The notes under the pieces were generated by a model. That model did not search any database and had not been told where the DNA came from. It saw only the letters and a program-made list of their open reading frames with translations. From the NCBI GenBank assembly GCA_934162205.1, contig CAKPIA010000004.1:1-64000 (forward strand): DNA of 64,000 bases, given 5' to 3'. Positions 34,372 through 42,487 of this stretch are shown piece after piece. This DNA is from an uncultured Clostridia bacterium (lineage in GTDB: Bacteria > Bacillota > Clostridia > TANB77 > CAG-508). The position numbers and the translations under genes are program-made. Position 1 is the stretch's first letter. Each line of letters begins with the position of its first letter.

Positions 34372-35839
34372 ATGAAGTATACTTTTAAAAATTTAATTAA
34401 TGAAAATAATAATAAAAATATAAATAAAATTTTTACTACAGAAATAAAGGAAATTTATTCGATTCTTTCTCTATTATATGAAGAAAATAATAACTGTAAC
34501 GATGCTTTACTTAACATAGGAATTTTAGATACAACTATTAATCTATCTAAATTAGAAAGGTTTTTTGAAAAAAACTTTGACTTTTCATTAGATGAACTCA
34601 AAAAATTATCTAATAATTTAGAATGCAATAATAAATATTGTTCATCATGTCCAATAAACAAATATTGCAATACTTATCGAAATAATTTATCTAATCAATA
34701 TGAAATGAACAACTATCCTACAATTATAGATTTATTTTGTCGGTGCAGGAGGTCTTTCATTAGGATTTAAGCAAGAAAATTTTAAAGTTTTATTGGCTAA
34801 TGATATTGAAGAAAGTTGCTTACTAACTTATTATCATAACAATCCTCAAGTAAAAGGTGAAAACATTATCTGTGATGACATAAAAAATATATTTAACATT
34901 TTAGAAGATTATAAAAACAAAGTAGATTTAATTATAGGAGGACCACCTTGTCAAGGATTTAGTATGGCTAATCGACAACGATTGATTGATGATCCCAGAA
35001 ATAAATTATACAAGTATTATACAGAAGCAATAAAAATTATTCAACCCAAATTTTTTGTTATGGAAAATGTTAAAGGAATGTTATCTCATATAGATCAAAT
35101 TAAAGAAGACTTTGATAATATTAATTATAAGAATACATATAGAATATTAAATGCAAAAGACTTTGGTGTCCCTCAAAACCGAGAGAGATTAATATTTATA
35201 GGAACTAGATTAGATATAAATCCAGATGAAATTTTTAAAGATATTGAATATATATCTAATACTTCAAATAATTATGTTTTAAATGATGCTTTAGGATATT
35301 TAAGAGAATTGCAGGCTTCAAATATCAAAAATTCTACTGAAATAGACTCTGAGCTTTTTGGTAAAAAGATAGATATAAATTCATCTTATCAAAATGAAAA
35401 TGATTATATAAATTTGATCAATAATAATATATCTTCTAAATTTGTTTTTAATCATAAGGCTAGATATAATAATGATAGAGACATTGAAATATTTAGTCGA
35501 TTAAATGAGGGCGACAAATCTGATGATCCTAAAATAGCAGATATAATGCCTTATAAAGATAGAAATGATATTTTTAAAGACAAATACTTTAAGTTAGAAA
35601 GTACAAAAATATGTAAGACGATAACTGCTCATATGAAATTTGACTGTAATATGTATATTCATCCGTTTCAAGCTAGAGGATTAACTCCAAGAGAAGCCGC
35701 CAGAGTTCAATCTTATCCTGATGACTACTTCTTTAAAGGGTCTTTTACAAAAACATATATGCAAATAGGGAATTCAGTTCCTCCCTTATTAAGTAGGGCA
35801 ATTGCAAAATCAATTAAAAAGTTTTTAAGTCAAATCTAA
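34372..35839 (+). CDS. DNA (cytosine-5) methyltransferase 2 (LlaJI M2-like), needs a +1 frameshift at CGG
   Basis: 488 residues when read with one +1 shift. ATG 34372 follows TAGGAGCAAATTT. The first frame has a helical N-terminal extension of about 120 residues with a cysteine cluster (NNKYCSSCPINKYCNTYR) that may bind zinc or iron-sulfur, then YPTIIDLFC. CGG follows (34741-34743); skipping its C gives GAGGLSLGF, exactly motif I, the SAM-binding site. The second frame is complete: GGPPCQGFSMAN (catalytic Cys), ENVKGM, QNRERLIFIG and GNSVPPLL. Without the shift there is no motif I or catalytic domain. The rest is undamaged, so recoding is plausible. Confidence 0.85.
34741..34743 (+). other. 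Putative +1 frameshift site in methyltransferase 2 (TGT CGG T)
   Basis: In-frame CGG, codon 124. Skipping C yields DLFC-GAGGLSLGF. In the unshifted frame the protein ends after CRRSFIRI. Confidence 0.78.
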
Positions 35840-35962
35840 TTTATATATAAGATAGTGTTAGAGACATATTCTTTAACATTATTTTTATCACCTATTTTTA
35901 TAAAAAATCTTGATATTTTAAGATTTTTAAGTTTAAATACACAACCAACTGGAGGTGAAAAC

Positions 35963-36235
35963 ATGAATGCTAAAATAATAAAATCTCTATATAATGGAGA
36001 TTACACTTGCATTGAAAAGCCAATTGTTGAAAATTCAAAATACTCTAAAACATTATCAAAATGCACATCACTTCAAGAAGAACTAATGCGTTCAGTTGAT
36101 AAAGAAACTTTTTCTCGAATTGATAATGTACTAGATTGTATGAATGAATTGTCTGATATTGAAGCTGAAGAGTCCTTTATTGAAGGTTTTTCATTGGCTA
36201 TATCTTTACTGTTGGAAGCACTTTCCGAAAAATAA
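35963..36235 (+). CDS. DUF6809-like small protein
   Basis: 90 residues; ATG 35963 follows TGGAGGTGAAAAC. Starts MNAKIIKSLYNGDY and ends in an acidic amphipathic helix (FIEGFSLAISLLLEALSE). This matches my memory of DUF6809, a small helical family common in clostridial phages and elements. Function unknown. It lies after the restriction-modification locus on the same strand, 123 bases downstream. Confidence 0.6.
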   Translation: MNAKIIKSLYNGDYTCIEKPIVENSKYSKTLSKCTSLQEELMRSVDKETFSRIDNVLDCMNELSDIEAEESFIEGFSLAISLLLEALSEK

Positions 36236-36409
36236 TTTACCCCCTCCCCTATGTATTTCCCGAAAGTTTTAACACAACTCCCCTCGCCGTTCCCCCTTTT
36301 TACTTTGTAGAGATTATAGGCGGGGGTGGTCTTTATATTTTCGGTATGTAATTTTTATTTATATTTCCATACTTTTAAGTATTATATACCGATTATCACA
36401 GAAAAAAAT
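36236..36409. other. GC-rich non-coding patch
   Basis: About 36240-36340 has C- and G-runs (CCCCTCCCC, GGCGGGGGTGG) unlike the AT-rich surroundings. I see no gene. It may be a relic of another mobile element. Confidence 0.4.
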
Positions 36410-36435
36410 AGTAACTACCTTTATTGGTAATTACT
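36410..36435 (-). terminator. Terminator after the ArsC-like gene
   Basis: AGTAACTACC / GGTAATTACT stem with 6-base loop, followed on the reverse strand by ATTTTTTT. Confidence 0.8.
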
Positions 36436-36441
36436 ATACTT

Positions 36442-36795
36442 CTATTTTAATATCTTCCATTTATCTTCCTTAAAGCCTGTAAATATTCCCTTGTCTGATA
36501 CTAATACTGGCCTCTTTATAAGCATTCCATCACTTGCTAATAATCCTATTTTCTCTTTGTCACTCATAGTTACTAATTTATCTTTTAATTTCATTTTTTT
36601 ATACTTTAACCCACTTGTATTAAACCATTTCTTTAATTCTTCTCCACTCTTTTGTATCCAATCAGTTAATTCTTCAACTGTTGGTGTTTCTTCAACAATA
36701 TTCCTATCTATAAATTCAATATTGTTTTCTTCTAACCACTTCTTTGCTTTTTTACAAGTAGAACATTTTGGATATTCTATAAATATATTTTTCAT
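36442..36795 (-). CDS. ArsC/Spx family thioredoxin-fold protein
   Basis: 117 residues. Starts IEYPKCSTCKKAKKWLEEN with a CxxC near residue 11, followed by IEFIDRNIVEE and the conserved RPVLV motif near residue 92, hallmarks of the arsenate reductase-like/Spx family. Many such genes are annotated arsC without arsenate activity; no arsenic genes lie nearby. ATG follows AAAGGAGAAGTAAGTT. Operon-like with the ASCH gene upstream (3-base gap). Confidence 0.85.
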   Translation of the reverse strand: MKNIFIEYPKCSTCKKAKKWLEENNIEFIDRNIVEETPTVEELTDWIQKSGEELKKWFNTSGLKYKKMKLKDKLVTMSDKEKIGLLASDGMLIKRPVLVSDKGIFTGFKEDKWKILK

Positions 36796-36798
36796 AAC

Positions 36799-37191
36799 TT
36801 ACTTCTCCTTTAAATCATATTCCCACAAGCTCAATTTTCCTTTTGCCTCTATTGGTTCATCAAATACTTCTACATCTTCTAGTTGCCAACCATAATTTTC
36901 TTTAAAAGAACTATCTGTATATATATCTTTATTTTCTTTTAATAATATGTCTTTAAATTCTGGTGACATTTTCACACAATTTACTAACGTTACTTTTCCT
37001 AATATTTTCCCAGTTGGCATATCTTCTAGAATATATTTTGCTAATCTTCTCATTGCTTCTTTATCTATTCCTTTTCCTGCATGTATTAGTAAATCTCCTC
37101 TATATTTAGTTTGCCAACTCCTAAATTCGAATCTTTTATTGCCCTGCATTATTAATGTTGCCCATGGCTGTTTTATTGTTAATACTTTCAT
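36799..37191 (-). CDS. ASCH domain protein
   Basis: 130 residues. MKVLTIKQPWATLIMQGNKRFEFRSW and RGDLLIHAGKG match the ASCH fold, a PUA-like beta barrel thought to bind RNA or nucleotides; some members cleave acetylated cytidine or RNA. ILGKVTLVNC is the central strand. ATG follows AAGGAGAGAAAAAT and overlaps the upstream NUDIX gene stop by 4 bases. No sure function. Confidence 0.85.
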   Translation of the reverse strand: MKVLTIKQPWATLIMQGNKRFEFRSWQTKYRGDLLIHAGKGIDKEAMRRLAKYILEDMPTGKILGKVTLVNCVKMSPEFKDILLKENKDIYTDSSFKENYGWQLEDVEVFDEPIEAKGKLSLWEYDLKEK

Positions 37192-38177
37192 ATTTTTCTC
37201 TCCTTAAGTATTTCCTTAAATAATTCTCTAGTATTATCATATGTAATTGTTTCAATTGCTTCATCGAAATCTAACCATTTTATATCATTCACTTCACATT
37301 CCTGTGATTTTATCTCTCCACCTATACATTTGGCAACAAATAATACTACTTGTTTTTGTTTTCCTTTATCTGTTACATATTCCATTGTATATCTTTTATT
37401 TGCATCAACTTCTACATCTAAATTGGTTTCTTCTTTTACCTCTCTAATTGCAGTTTCAATCTCTGTTTCATTTTTTTCGATATGTCCTTTTGGAAATCCC
37501 CAATGCCCTTTTGTTTGCTTGATTAATAGTACTTTATTATCCTTTGTTATAATGCATCCACAAGATTTTTCCCTTTCTTTATTAGTACTTTTATTTAATA
37601 TCTTATCTAATTCTACTTCTGCTTTTTTCACGAAATAATTATCTGTATAAATTGGTATCTCAAGTTCATTAATTTTTTTAATTAATTTTTCTATAGTATC
37701 TAATTCCTTGTTTTCTTCAGTTTCTATTTCTATTAAATTATCTCCATTTTTTATATCTTTAATTGCTAATTGAAATCCATCTTTTTCGTATACTACATCA
37801 TCTTCTTTTATATTCATAATTTCTTTGTACCCTATTGCTTTTAATAATTTCTTAGCATCCTCTATTTCTAGAATATCACAATTAACAGCTTCTTGATTTA
37901 ATATATTGCCAGACTTATCAAAATTTTTGCTTTTAAATGTTATTAGTTTTGTTCTTCTATTTGACATCTTCCCTATAATATCTCTTACTAATACTGCTTT
38001 AGATAAAATATCTCTTGTATTTATCTCATCTAAATCTACTTCTTTAGGTATGAAATATGTATCATCCATTGAAAATTTGTCTATTATTTTGAATCCTTTT
38101 TCTTTTACTATCTTATAGAACTCATTTAATTCACATTTAATTTTTACTGTTATTTCATTACTCTCTTTTAAACTCAT
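37188..38177 (-). CDS. CYTH-like domain fused to NUDIX hydrolase
   Basis: About 329 residues. The N-terminal part (1-190) has the alternating charged strands of a CYTH/adenylate cyclase-IV-like tunnel: ITVKIKCELNEFY, FSMDDTYFIP, LVRD, RTKLITFKSK, and IEIETEENKELDTIEKLI. The C-terminal part (200-329) is a NUDIX hydrolase with Nudix box GHIEKNETEIETAIREVKEE. CYTH enzymes act on triphosphates, so both domains might process nucleotide or polyphosphate substrates. I chose ATG 38177 after GGAG; ATG 38189 is also possible. Confidence 0.75.
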   Translation of the reverse strand: MSLKESNEITVKIKCELNEFYKIVKEKGFKIIDKFSMDDTYFIPKEVDLDEINTRDILSKAVLVRDIIGKMSNRRTKLITFKSKNFDKSGNILNQEAVNCDILEIEDAKKLLKAIGYKEIMNIKEDDVVYEKDGFQLAIKDIKNGDNLIEIETEENKELDTIEKLIKKINELEIPIYTDNYFVKKAEVELDKILNKSTNKEREKSCGCIITKDNKVLLIKQTKGHWGFPKGHIEKNETEIETAIREVKEETNLDVEVDANKRYTMEYVTDKGKQKQVVLFVAKCIGGEIKSQECEVNDIKWLDFDEAIETITYDNTRELFKEILKERKI

Positions 38178-38190
38178 TTTATTCTCCATT

Positions 38191-38769
38191 CTATAATTTC
38201 TTTGCTATCACATTAAATATATGCCAATGCTTCATCTTACCTAGCCCTGTAATTGCATCTTTTTCAATTTCTTTAAATTCTATAATGTCAAAATTTTTAA
38301 ATAATTCTATTACCTGCTCTTTTGTTAGAAAAGTCATTTCTTCTTTTGTATTTTTCCATCCATCGTTATTTCCAAAAAAATTACCAACGAAATATCCCTC
38401 TTTTAAAATGCTGTCATTTATCTTATTCCATAATTCTGTAAAATTATTTTTATTGCAAAATGGAAGACTAAAATTTGAAACAACTAAATTATTCTTTTCT
38501 AATTCAATGTACTCAAATTTCTGCTTTGAAAATTTAAACTGTTTTAATTCTTCTTCAGATAATTTTGCCACAATTCTTGATTCAACATTTTCTCTATCAA
38601 TTGCTAGTACATTCCATCCATTTTTTATTAAACATACTGTATCTCTTCCTGCGCCACATCCAAGTTCAACCGCATTTTCTGTTTTAATATTTAATTCTAT
38701 AAATTTTTTAACAGTATAATTAGGCATTGCATCTGTTGTATTATCATAATACTTTTCTATATTACCCAT
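38191..38769 (-). CDS. SAM-dependent methyltransferase, class I
   Basis: 192 residues. Motif I is VELGCGAGRDTVCLIKNGW near residue 34, followed by the acidic strand end VLAIDREN that binds the ribose of SAM. Resembles small TehB/DUF-type methyltransferases; substrate unknown. The stop nearly touches the CYTH-NUDIX start, and its own ATG overlaps the end of the acetyltransferase gene by 13 bases, so the five genes from 39431 to 36442 form one operon. Confidence 0.85.
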   Translation of the reverse strand: MGNIEKYYDNTTDAMPNYTVKKFIELNIKTENAVELGCGAGRDTVCLIKNGWNVLAIDRENVESRIVAKLSEEELKQFKFSKQKFEYIELEKNNLVVSNFSLPFCNKNNFTELWNKINDSILKEGYFVGNFFGNNDGWKNTKEEMTFLTKEQVIELFKNFDIIEFKEIEKDAITGLGKMKHWHIFNVIAKKL

Positions 38770-39431
38770 TTTAAATCTCCATTATCTTTTTTCTTAATCA
38801 TATAATTACTATTTCTAATCTTTTTAAAACCTAATTTTTTATATAATTTTAATAATTTTTCCATACATATTTCTTTTTGCTGTTCATCTTTCATGTTACC
38901 AATTTTGCCATTTTCATCTTTTTCTTGTGGTTTTGGTAATAATATATATACATTAGGATTTAACTCGGTGGTATATTGTAAAACCTCATTTAATGATTCT
39001 ATCACAAAACTTGCAATACCAGCTCCTCTATATTCTTCTTCAATATATATTCTATCTATATGCATTAAGTTTTCATCAAATTCACATATACTTTCTTTTA
39101 TATATCCTTCACTATCTGTTATTGCAGCTGCTAATGGTTCTAAATCTGCCCCCTTACAATCACATATGTCATAAAAAGAATAATCGTCTATAACTACTTC
39201 AGCTTCAAAGTAATTCCCTTCCAATTTTCCAATTTCTATTTCTTCATCAGAATCTTTTTTTATTCCTATAATGTCTATCCATATATTAATAACATACTTT
39301 TCATTTGGTTCTTGAAAATTTATAGCATCTTCTATATTTGAATCTATACAATATATATTATTTCTTCCTCTTGAAACCTTTAATGAAATATAATCTAATC
39401 CTACTTTGTTTAATTTTTCTTTATCTAACAT
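38757..39431 (-). CDS. GNAT-like N-acetyltransferase
   Basis: 224 residues. The acetyl-CoA loop region IEEEYRGAGIASFVIESLNEVL (R/QxxGxG/A pattern) lies near residue 134 and the final strand is KLGFKKIRNSNYMIKK. The N-terminal 100 residues are a strand-rich acidic part unlike a plain GNAT. Substrate unknown. First gene of the five-gene operon. ATG follows GAAAGGAATTAAATTGA. Confidence 0.75.
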   Translation of the reverse strand: MLDKEKLNKVGLDYISLKVSRGRNNIYCIDSNIEDAINFQEPNEKYVINIWIDIIGIKKDSDEEIEIGKLEGNYFEAEVVIDDYSFYDICDCKGADLEPLAAAITDSEGYIKESICEFDENLMHIDRIYIEEEYRGAGIASFVIESLNEVLQYTTELNPNVYILLPKPQEKDENGKIGNMKDEQQKEICMEKLLKLYKKLGFKKIRNSNYMIKKKDNGDLKWVI

Positions 39432-39539
39432 TCAATTTAATTCCTTTCAAATCTTTTCCCCAATTATACCACTTCCTGTGAATTATTGAAATACATTTTC
39501 TGTTAAAACTTGTCTAGCTCAGTCAACCCTCGCCCCAAC

Positions 39540-39558
39540 TGTGACCAAAGTGTGACAA
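39540..39558 (+). repeat. Island boundary direct repeat, right copy
   Basis: TGTGACCAAAGTGTGACAA, one mismatch from 19159-19177, same orientation, on the island side of the right tRNA remnant. Confidence 0.6.
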
Positions 39559-39579
39559 TTTCACTCAAAAACGCACAAA

Positions 39580-39672
39580 AAAAGCACCTGCCAAAATCCA
39601 GCAAATGTTTCATTTTATTGTATTTTTGCAACAGCAATTAAAATTGATAGTATCCGGGTTATGAGCCCCCAA
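39580..39672 (-). repeat. Degenerate initiator tRNA half plus terminator (right copy)
   Basis: Reverse strand: GGGGGCTCATAACCCGGA (anticodon arm), a decayed stretch containing GTTGCAA, then CATTTGCT / GGCAGGTGCT and a T7 run. Same order as the left copy and the intact tRNA-fMet, but more decayed. Confidence 0.5.
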
Positions 39673-39696
39673 AAATCTCCTCCCTTCAATTCAACC

Positions 39697-40131
39697 TTAA
39701 ATTCCCAAAACATCCACAATATCCATAGGAGCAATAAAATTATTTTTTTGATTCATTATAGCCTTTTTCAAAGAAGCCTCCCTTAACTCATCATCCGCTT
39801 TGTCAATTATCTCGTCATAATCAAACCACTTAACATCTAGTATTTCATCTTTATTAAATTTAATATCTTCATTAACAATCCTCGCATTAAAAATAATTAT
39901 CATACCTAAATCATCTTCTAAAAGCCTATTTGCAATATAGCATACACCATCTAACTTAACATCACAACCAGTCTCCTCTTTAATCTCTCTTATAGCTCCC
40001 TGTTCTAGACTCTCATTAAACTCTAAATGTCCTGCTGGCAAGTTCCATTTACCATAACATTTTTTCTTTGCCTCTTGCACCAAAATATATTTTCCATCTT
40101 TCTCAATAACTCCACCCACTATTACGTTCAT
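39697..40131 (-). CDS. NUDIX hydrolase
   Basis: 144 residues; ATG 40131 (site AAAGGA). Nudix box AGHLEFNESLEQGAIREIKEE near residue 38 is complete: G-x5-E-x7-RE-x2-EE. Strands VNVIVGGVIEKDGKYILVQE and GKWNLPAGH precede it. It would hydrolyse a nucleoside diphosphate linked compound, likely in house-cleaning; substrate not known. Single gene just right of the island border. Confidence 0.88.
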   Translation of the reverse strand: MNVIVGGVIEKDGKYILVQEAKKKCYGKWNLPAGHLEFNESLEQGAIREIKEETGCDVKLDGVCYIANRLLEDDLGMIIIFNARIVNEDIKFNKDEILDVKWFDYDEIIDKADDELREASLKKAIMNQKNNFIAPMDIVDVLGI

Positions 40132-40281
40132 AAAAATCATTCCTTTCATTATTTAACTCTTATAATAATTAAATGAGCTTTACAATCTCCTATCTCCATC
40201 TCAAATTATACCACACAATCACAGCAATAAAAACACAGTTAATTTTTTAACACTCATGCAAAATTCCTAGTAACAAAAAAC

Positions 40282-40310
40282 ACCCTCAAGGCATTCATAA
40301 CCTTGAGGGT
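40282..40310 (-). terminator. Terminator after the YhgE-type gene
   Basis: ACCCTCAAGG / CCTTGAGGGT perfect 10-bp stem with 9-base loop; T run on the reverse strand. Confidence 0.88.
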
Positions 40311-40324
40311 AAAACTAATATATA

Positions 40325-42487
40325 TTACTCTTTAGCAGAGTTATCTTTATCTTGTTTTTTCTTAACAATTTCAACACAAAGAGTAATCAAACCAAGAACA
40401 ACTGCAAAAGCAATTAAAATAAATGTATTCTTTCCTATAAAGTTTGTACTTGTATTTACTAAACACTCTTTAAAGATCTTAATACTATAAGTCATTGGCA
40501 ATAATGGATTTAAAAATCTAAATCCTTTATCAATTGTTTCTACTGGGAAAGTTCCTCCAGCAGCAGCAAGTTGAAGAACTAAAACAATTAATGCTAAGAA
40601 TTTACCAATATCTCCAAAGTTTCTAATTAAGAACTGAATAATTGTCATAAACACAGCTCCAACTACTCCACATTCTAAGCAGTAAACAGCCATATTAGTT
40701 ACATCAAATCCTAAACCTACTTTTAAAACTAAACCTGTCAAAATTCCATCTACTAAACCAATTCCTATATAAATTAAGTTTTGTAAAATTTTATTATTAG
40801 CACTATAATCTAATTTTCCAAATCTATGTTTTTGATCATAATATAAAACAACATAGCACATTAAAGCACCAACCCATAATCCAATTGATAAGAATAATGG
40901 TGTAAATGCAATACCATATGAACTAACTTCACCATAATCTTCTTCTTTTATTTCAACTGGATCTGAAACAAAATCGTTTAATCCATCTAATTTTGCAATT
41001 TCTGTTTTTGAATCTGTTAAACCTTCATTTATTTCTTTCTTAAATGTATTAACACCATTTAATAATTCTTGACTACCTTCTACAGCTGATTGGCTACCTT
41101 GACTTAATTTGTTTAAAGCTTCTTTTACATTTTGTGAACTTTCACTTAAAGTTTTTAATCCACCTTCTAATGATTTAGAACCTGTTTGAACTTGAGTTCC
41201 ACCTTTTTCTAATGTTTGTATACCTGTTTTTAAACTTTCTGTTCCTTTTTTAACAGCTGTTAAAGATTTTTGTAATTTTCCTATATTTTTCATTAATCCT
41301 GTAATTTGTGATGTTCCATTCTTTAATTCTTTTGTTCCTTTACTAATACTTTGTGATCCTGTTCTTAGTTCTTGACTTTTTGATGATAATTCTTTTGCAC
41401 CTTGAGAAATTGCTGTTCCACTTGCAGTTATCTTACTTTTTGTTTGAGCATCTAAAACTGCTTGAGCATTTTCTGCTAATGCTTTAACTGTTGGATCACT
41501 ACCTTTTAATGCTTTATTATATTTTATAATAGATTCTAATATTGCATTTTGATTTTGATCTATTGCTTGAACTCCTGCAACATAACTTTGTACATTTGTT
41601 GCTAACTTATCAGTATTTGTTGTATATGTTTGAACACCTTTGTCTAATGTTTGTGCTCCTGTATTTAATGTTTCAATTCCTGTTGTTAATGCTGTTATTT
41701 TTTCTCCACTATTTTCAGATATTCCTTCTACACCTTTGTTTATTTCTCCTATTGCTTTATCTAATGATGTACTACCTGTATTTAAGCTTTCCATACCTTT
41801 ATTTACTTGTTCAATACCAGTATTTAAATTTTTACTTCCTTCGTAAGCACTTGTTATTCCATTATCAAATTCTGTATATTTATCATCTAGTTCTCCAATT
41901 CCATCTTTTAAATCTACTAATCCGTTTTTTAAACTTGATGTTCCATTATATATTTCATCAGCACCATCTGATATCTTTTGTAAACTTTCTGGTACACTAG
42001 CTAATGAATCTGATAAAGTAGAAACAACTTCTTTTCCAACTTTACTTTGTAATTCCATCTCTGTGGCAGTTACAACTTTATTAATAATTTGTGATGCTAA
42101 ATAGTTACTTTGTTGATTTGGTGAATATGTTATTGTTGCAACTTTTTTGTTTTCCTTTTTAGCACTCTCTAAGCATTCCGTAAAGTTACTTGGTATTGTT
42201 ATTGTTGCATAATATTCGTTATTTTGAAGTCCTTCCATAGCCTCACCTTGACTTACTTCACTAATACTTATAACATCTTTATCTTTAAGTTCCTTTACTA
42301 ATTCGTTTCCTTGGTTTGTATCATCTACACCTTTATCTAGGTTTACGATGGCTATTTTCATATCTTTTACATTTCCATATGGATCCCAATATGATTTTAA
42401 ATAAAAGAAACTATAAATTAATGGAATACATAAAACTACTATGAAAATAATAATTTTAAAAAATCTCTTATTTTGAATTTTTTGCAT
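40325..42487 (-). CDS. YhgE/Pip domain membrane protein
   Basis: About 720 residues. One N-terminal membrane segment (residues 8-28), a large outer domain, and five or six C-terminal segments (from about 535) of the ABC-2 permease type. The outer domain contains many near repeats like LNTGIEQVNKGMESLNTG and SKSLEGGLKTL, probably long helices, as in Pip (phage infection protein) and YhgE families linked to type VII secretion and drug export. ATG 42487 overlaps the TetR gene by 20 bases. Probably under TetR control. Confidence 0.88.
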   Translation of the reverse strand: MQKIQNKRFFKIIIFIVVLCIPLIYSFFYLKSYWDPYGNVKDMKIAIVNLDKGVDDTNQGNELVKELKDKDVISISEVSQGEAMEGLQNNEYYATITIPSNFTECLESAKKENKKVATITYSPNQQSNYLASQIINKVVTATEMELQSKVGKEVVSTLSDSLASVPESLQKISDGADEIYNGTSSLKNGLVDLKDGIGELDDKYTEFDNGITSAYEGSKNLNTGIEQVNKGMESLNTGSTSLDKAIGEINKGVEGISENSGEKITALTTGIETLNTGAQTLDKGVQTYTTNTDKLATNVQSYVAGVQAIDQNQNAILESIIKYNKALKGSDPTVKALAENAQAVLDAQTKSKITASGTAISQGAKELSSKSQELRTGSQSISKGTKELKNGTSQITGLMKNIGKLQKSLTAVKKGTESLKTGIQTLEKGGTQVQTGSKSLEGGLKTLSESSQNVKEALNKLSQGSQSAVEGSQELLNGVNTFKKEINEGLTDSKTEIAKLDGLNDFVSDPVEIKEEDYGEVSSYGIAFTPLFLSIGLWVGALMCYVVLYYDQKHRFGKLDYSANNKILQNLIYIGIGLVDGILTGLVLKVGLGFDVTNMAVYCLECGVVGAVFMTIIQFLIRNFGDIGKFLALIVLVLQLAAAGGTFPVETIDKGFRFLNPLLPMTYSIKIFKECLVNTSTNFIGKNTFILIAFAVVLGLITLCVEIVKKKQDKDNSAKE

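Larger units (their letters stand above)
39432..39696. other. Intergenic region with right island boundary
   Basis: No gene. It holds the right 19-bp direct repeat and a second decayed tRNA-fMet half with terminator. Confidence 0.55.

Noticed and set aside
34793..35839. Independent C5 methyltransferase starting at TTG 34793
   Set aside because: It would lack motif I, which is encoded directly upstream after the CGG shift, and has no ribosome binding site.
12577..35839. Sequencing error as the sole cause of the four CGG breaks
   Set aside because: The contexts differ (TCCTCGGAT, CCTCGGAG, GTCGGTG, AACGGAA), none is a homopolymer, and plain CCTGG occurs intact elsewhere. Not excluded without reads, but less likely.
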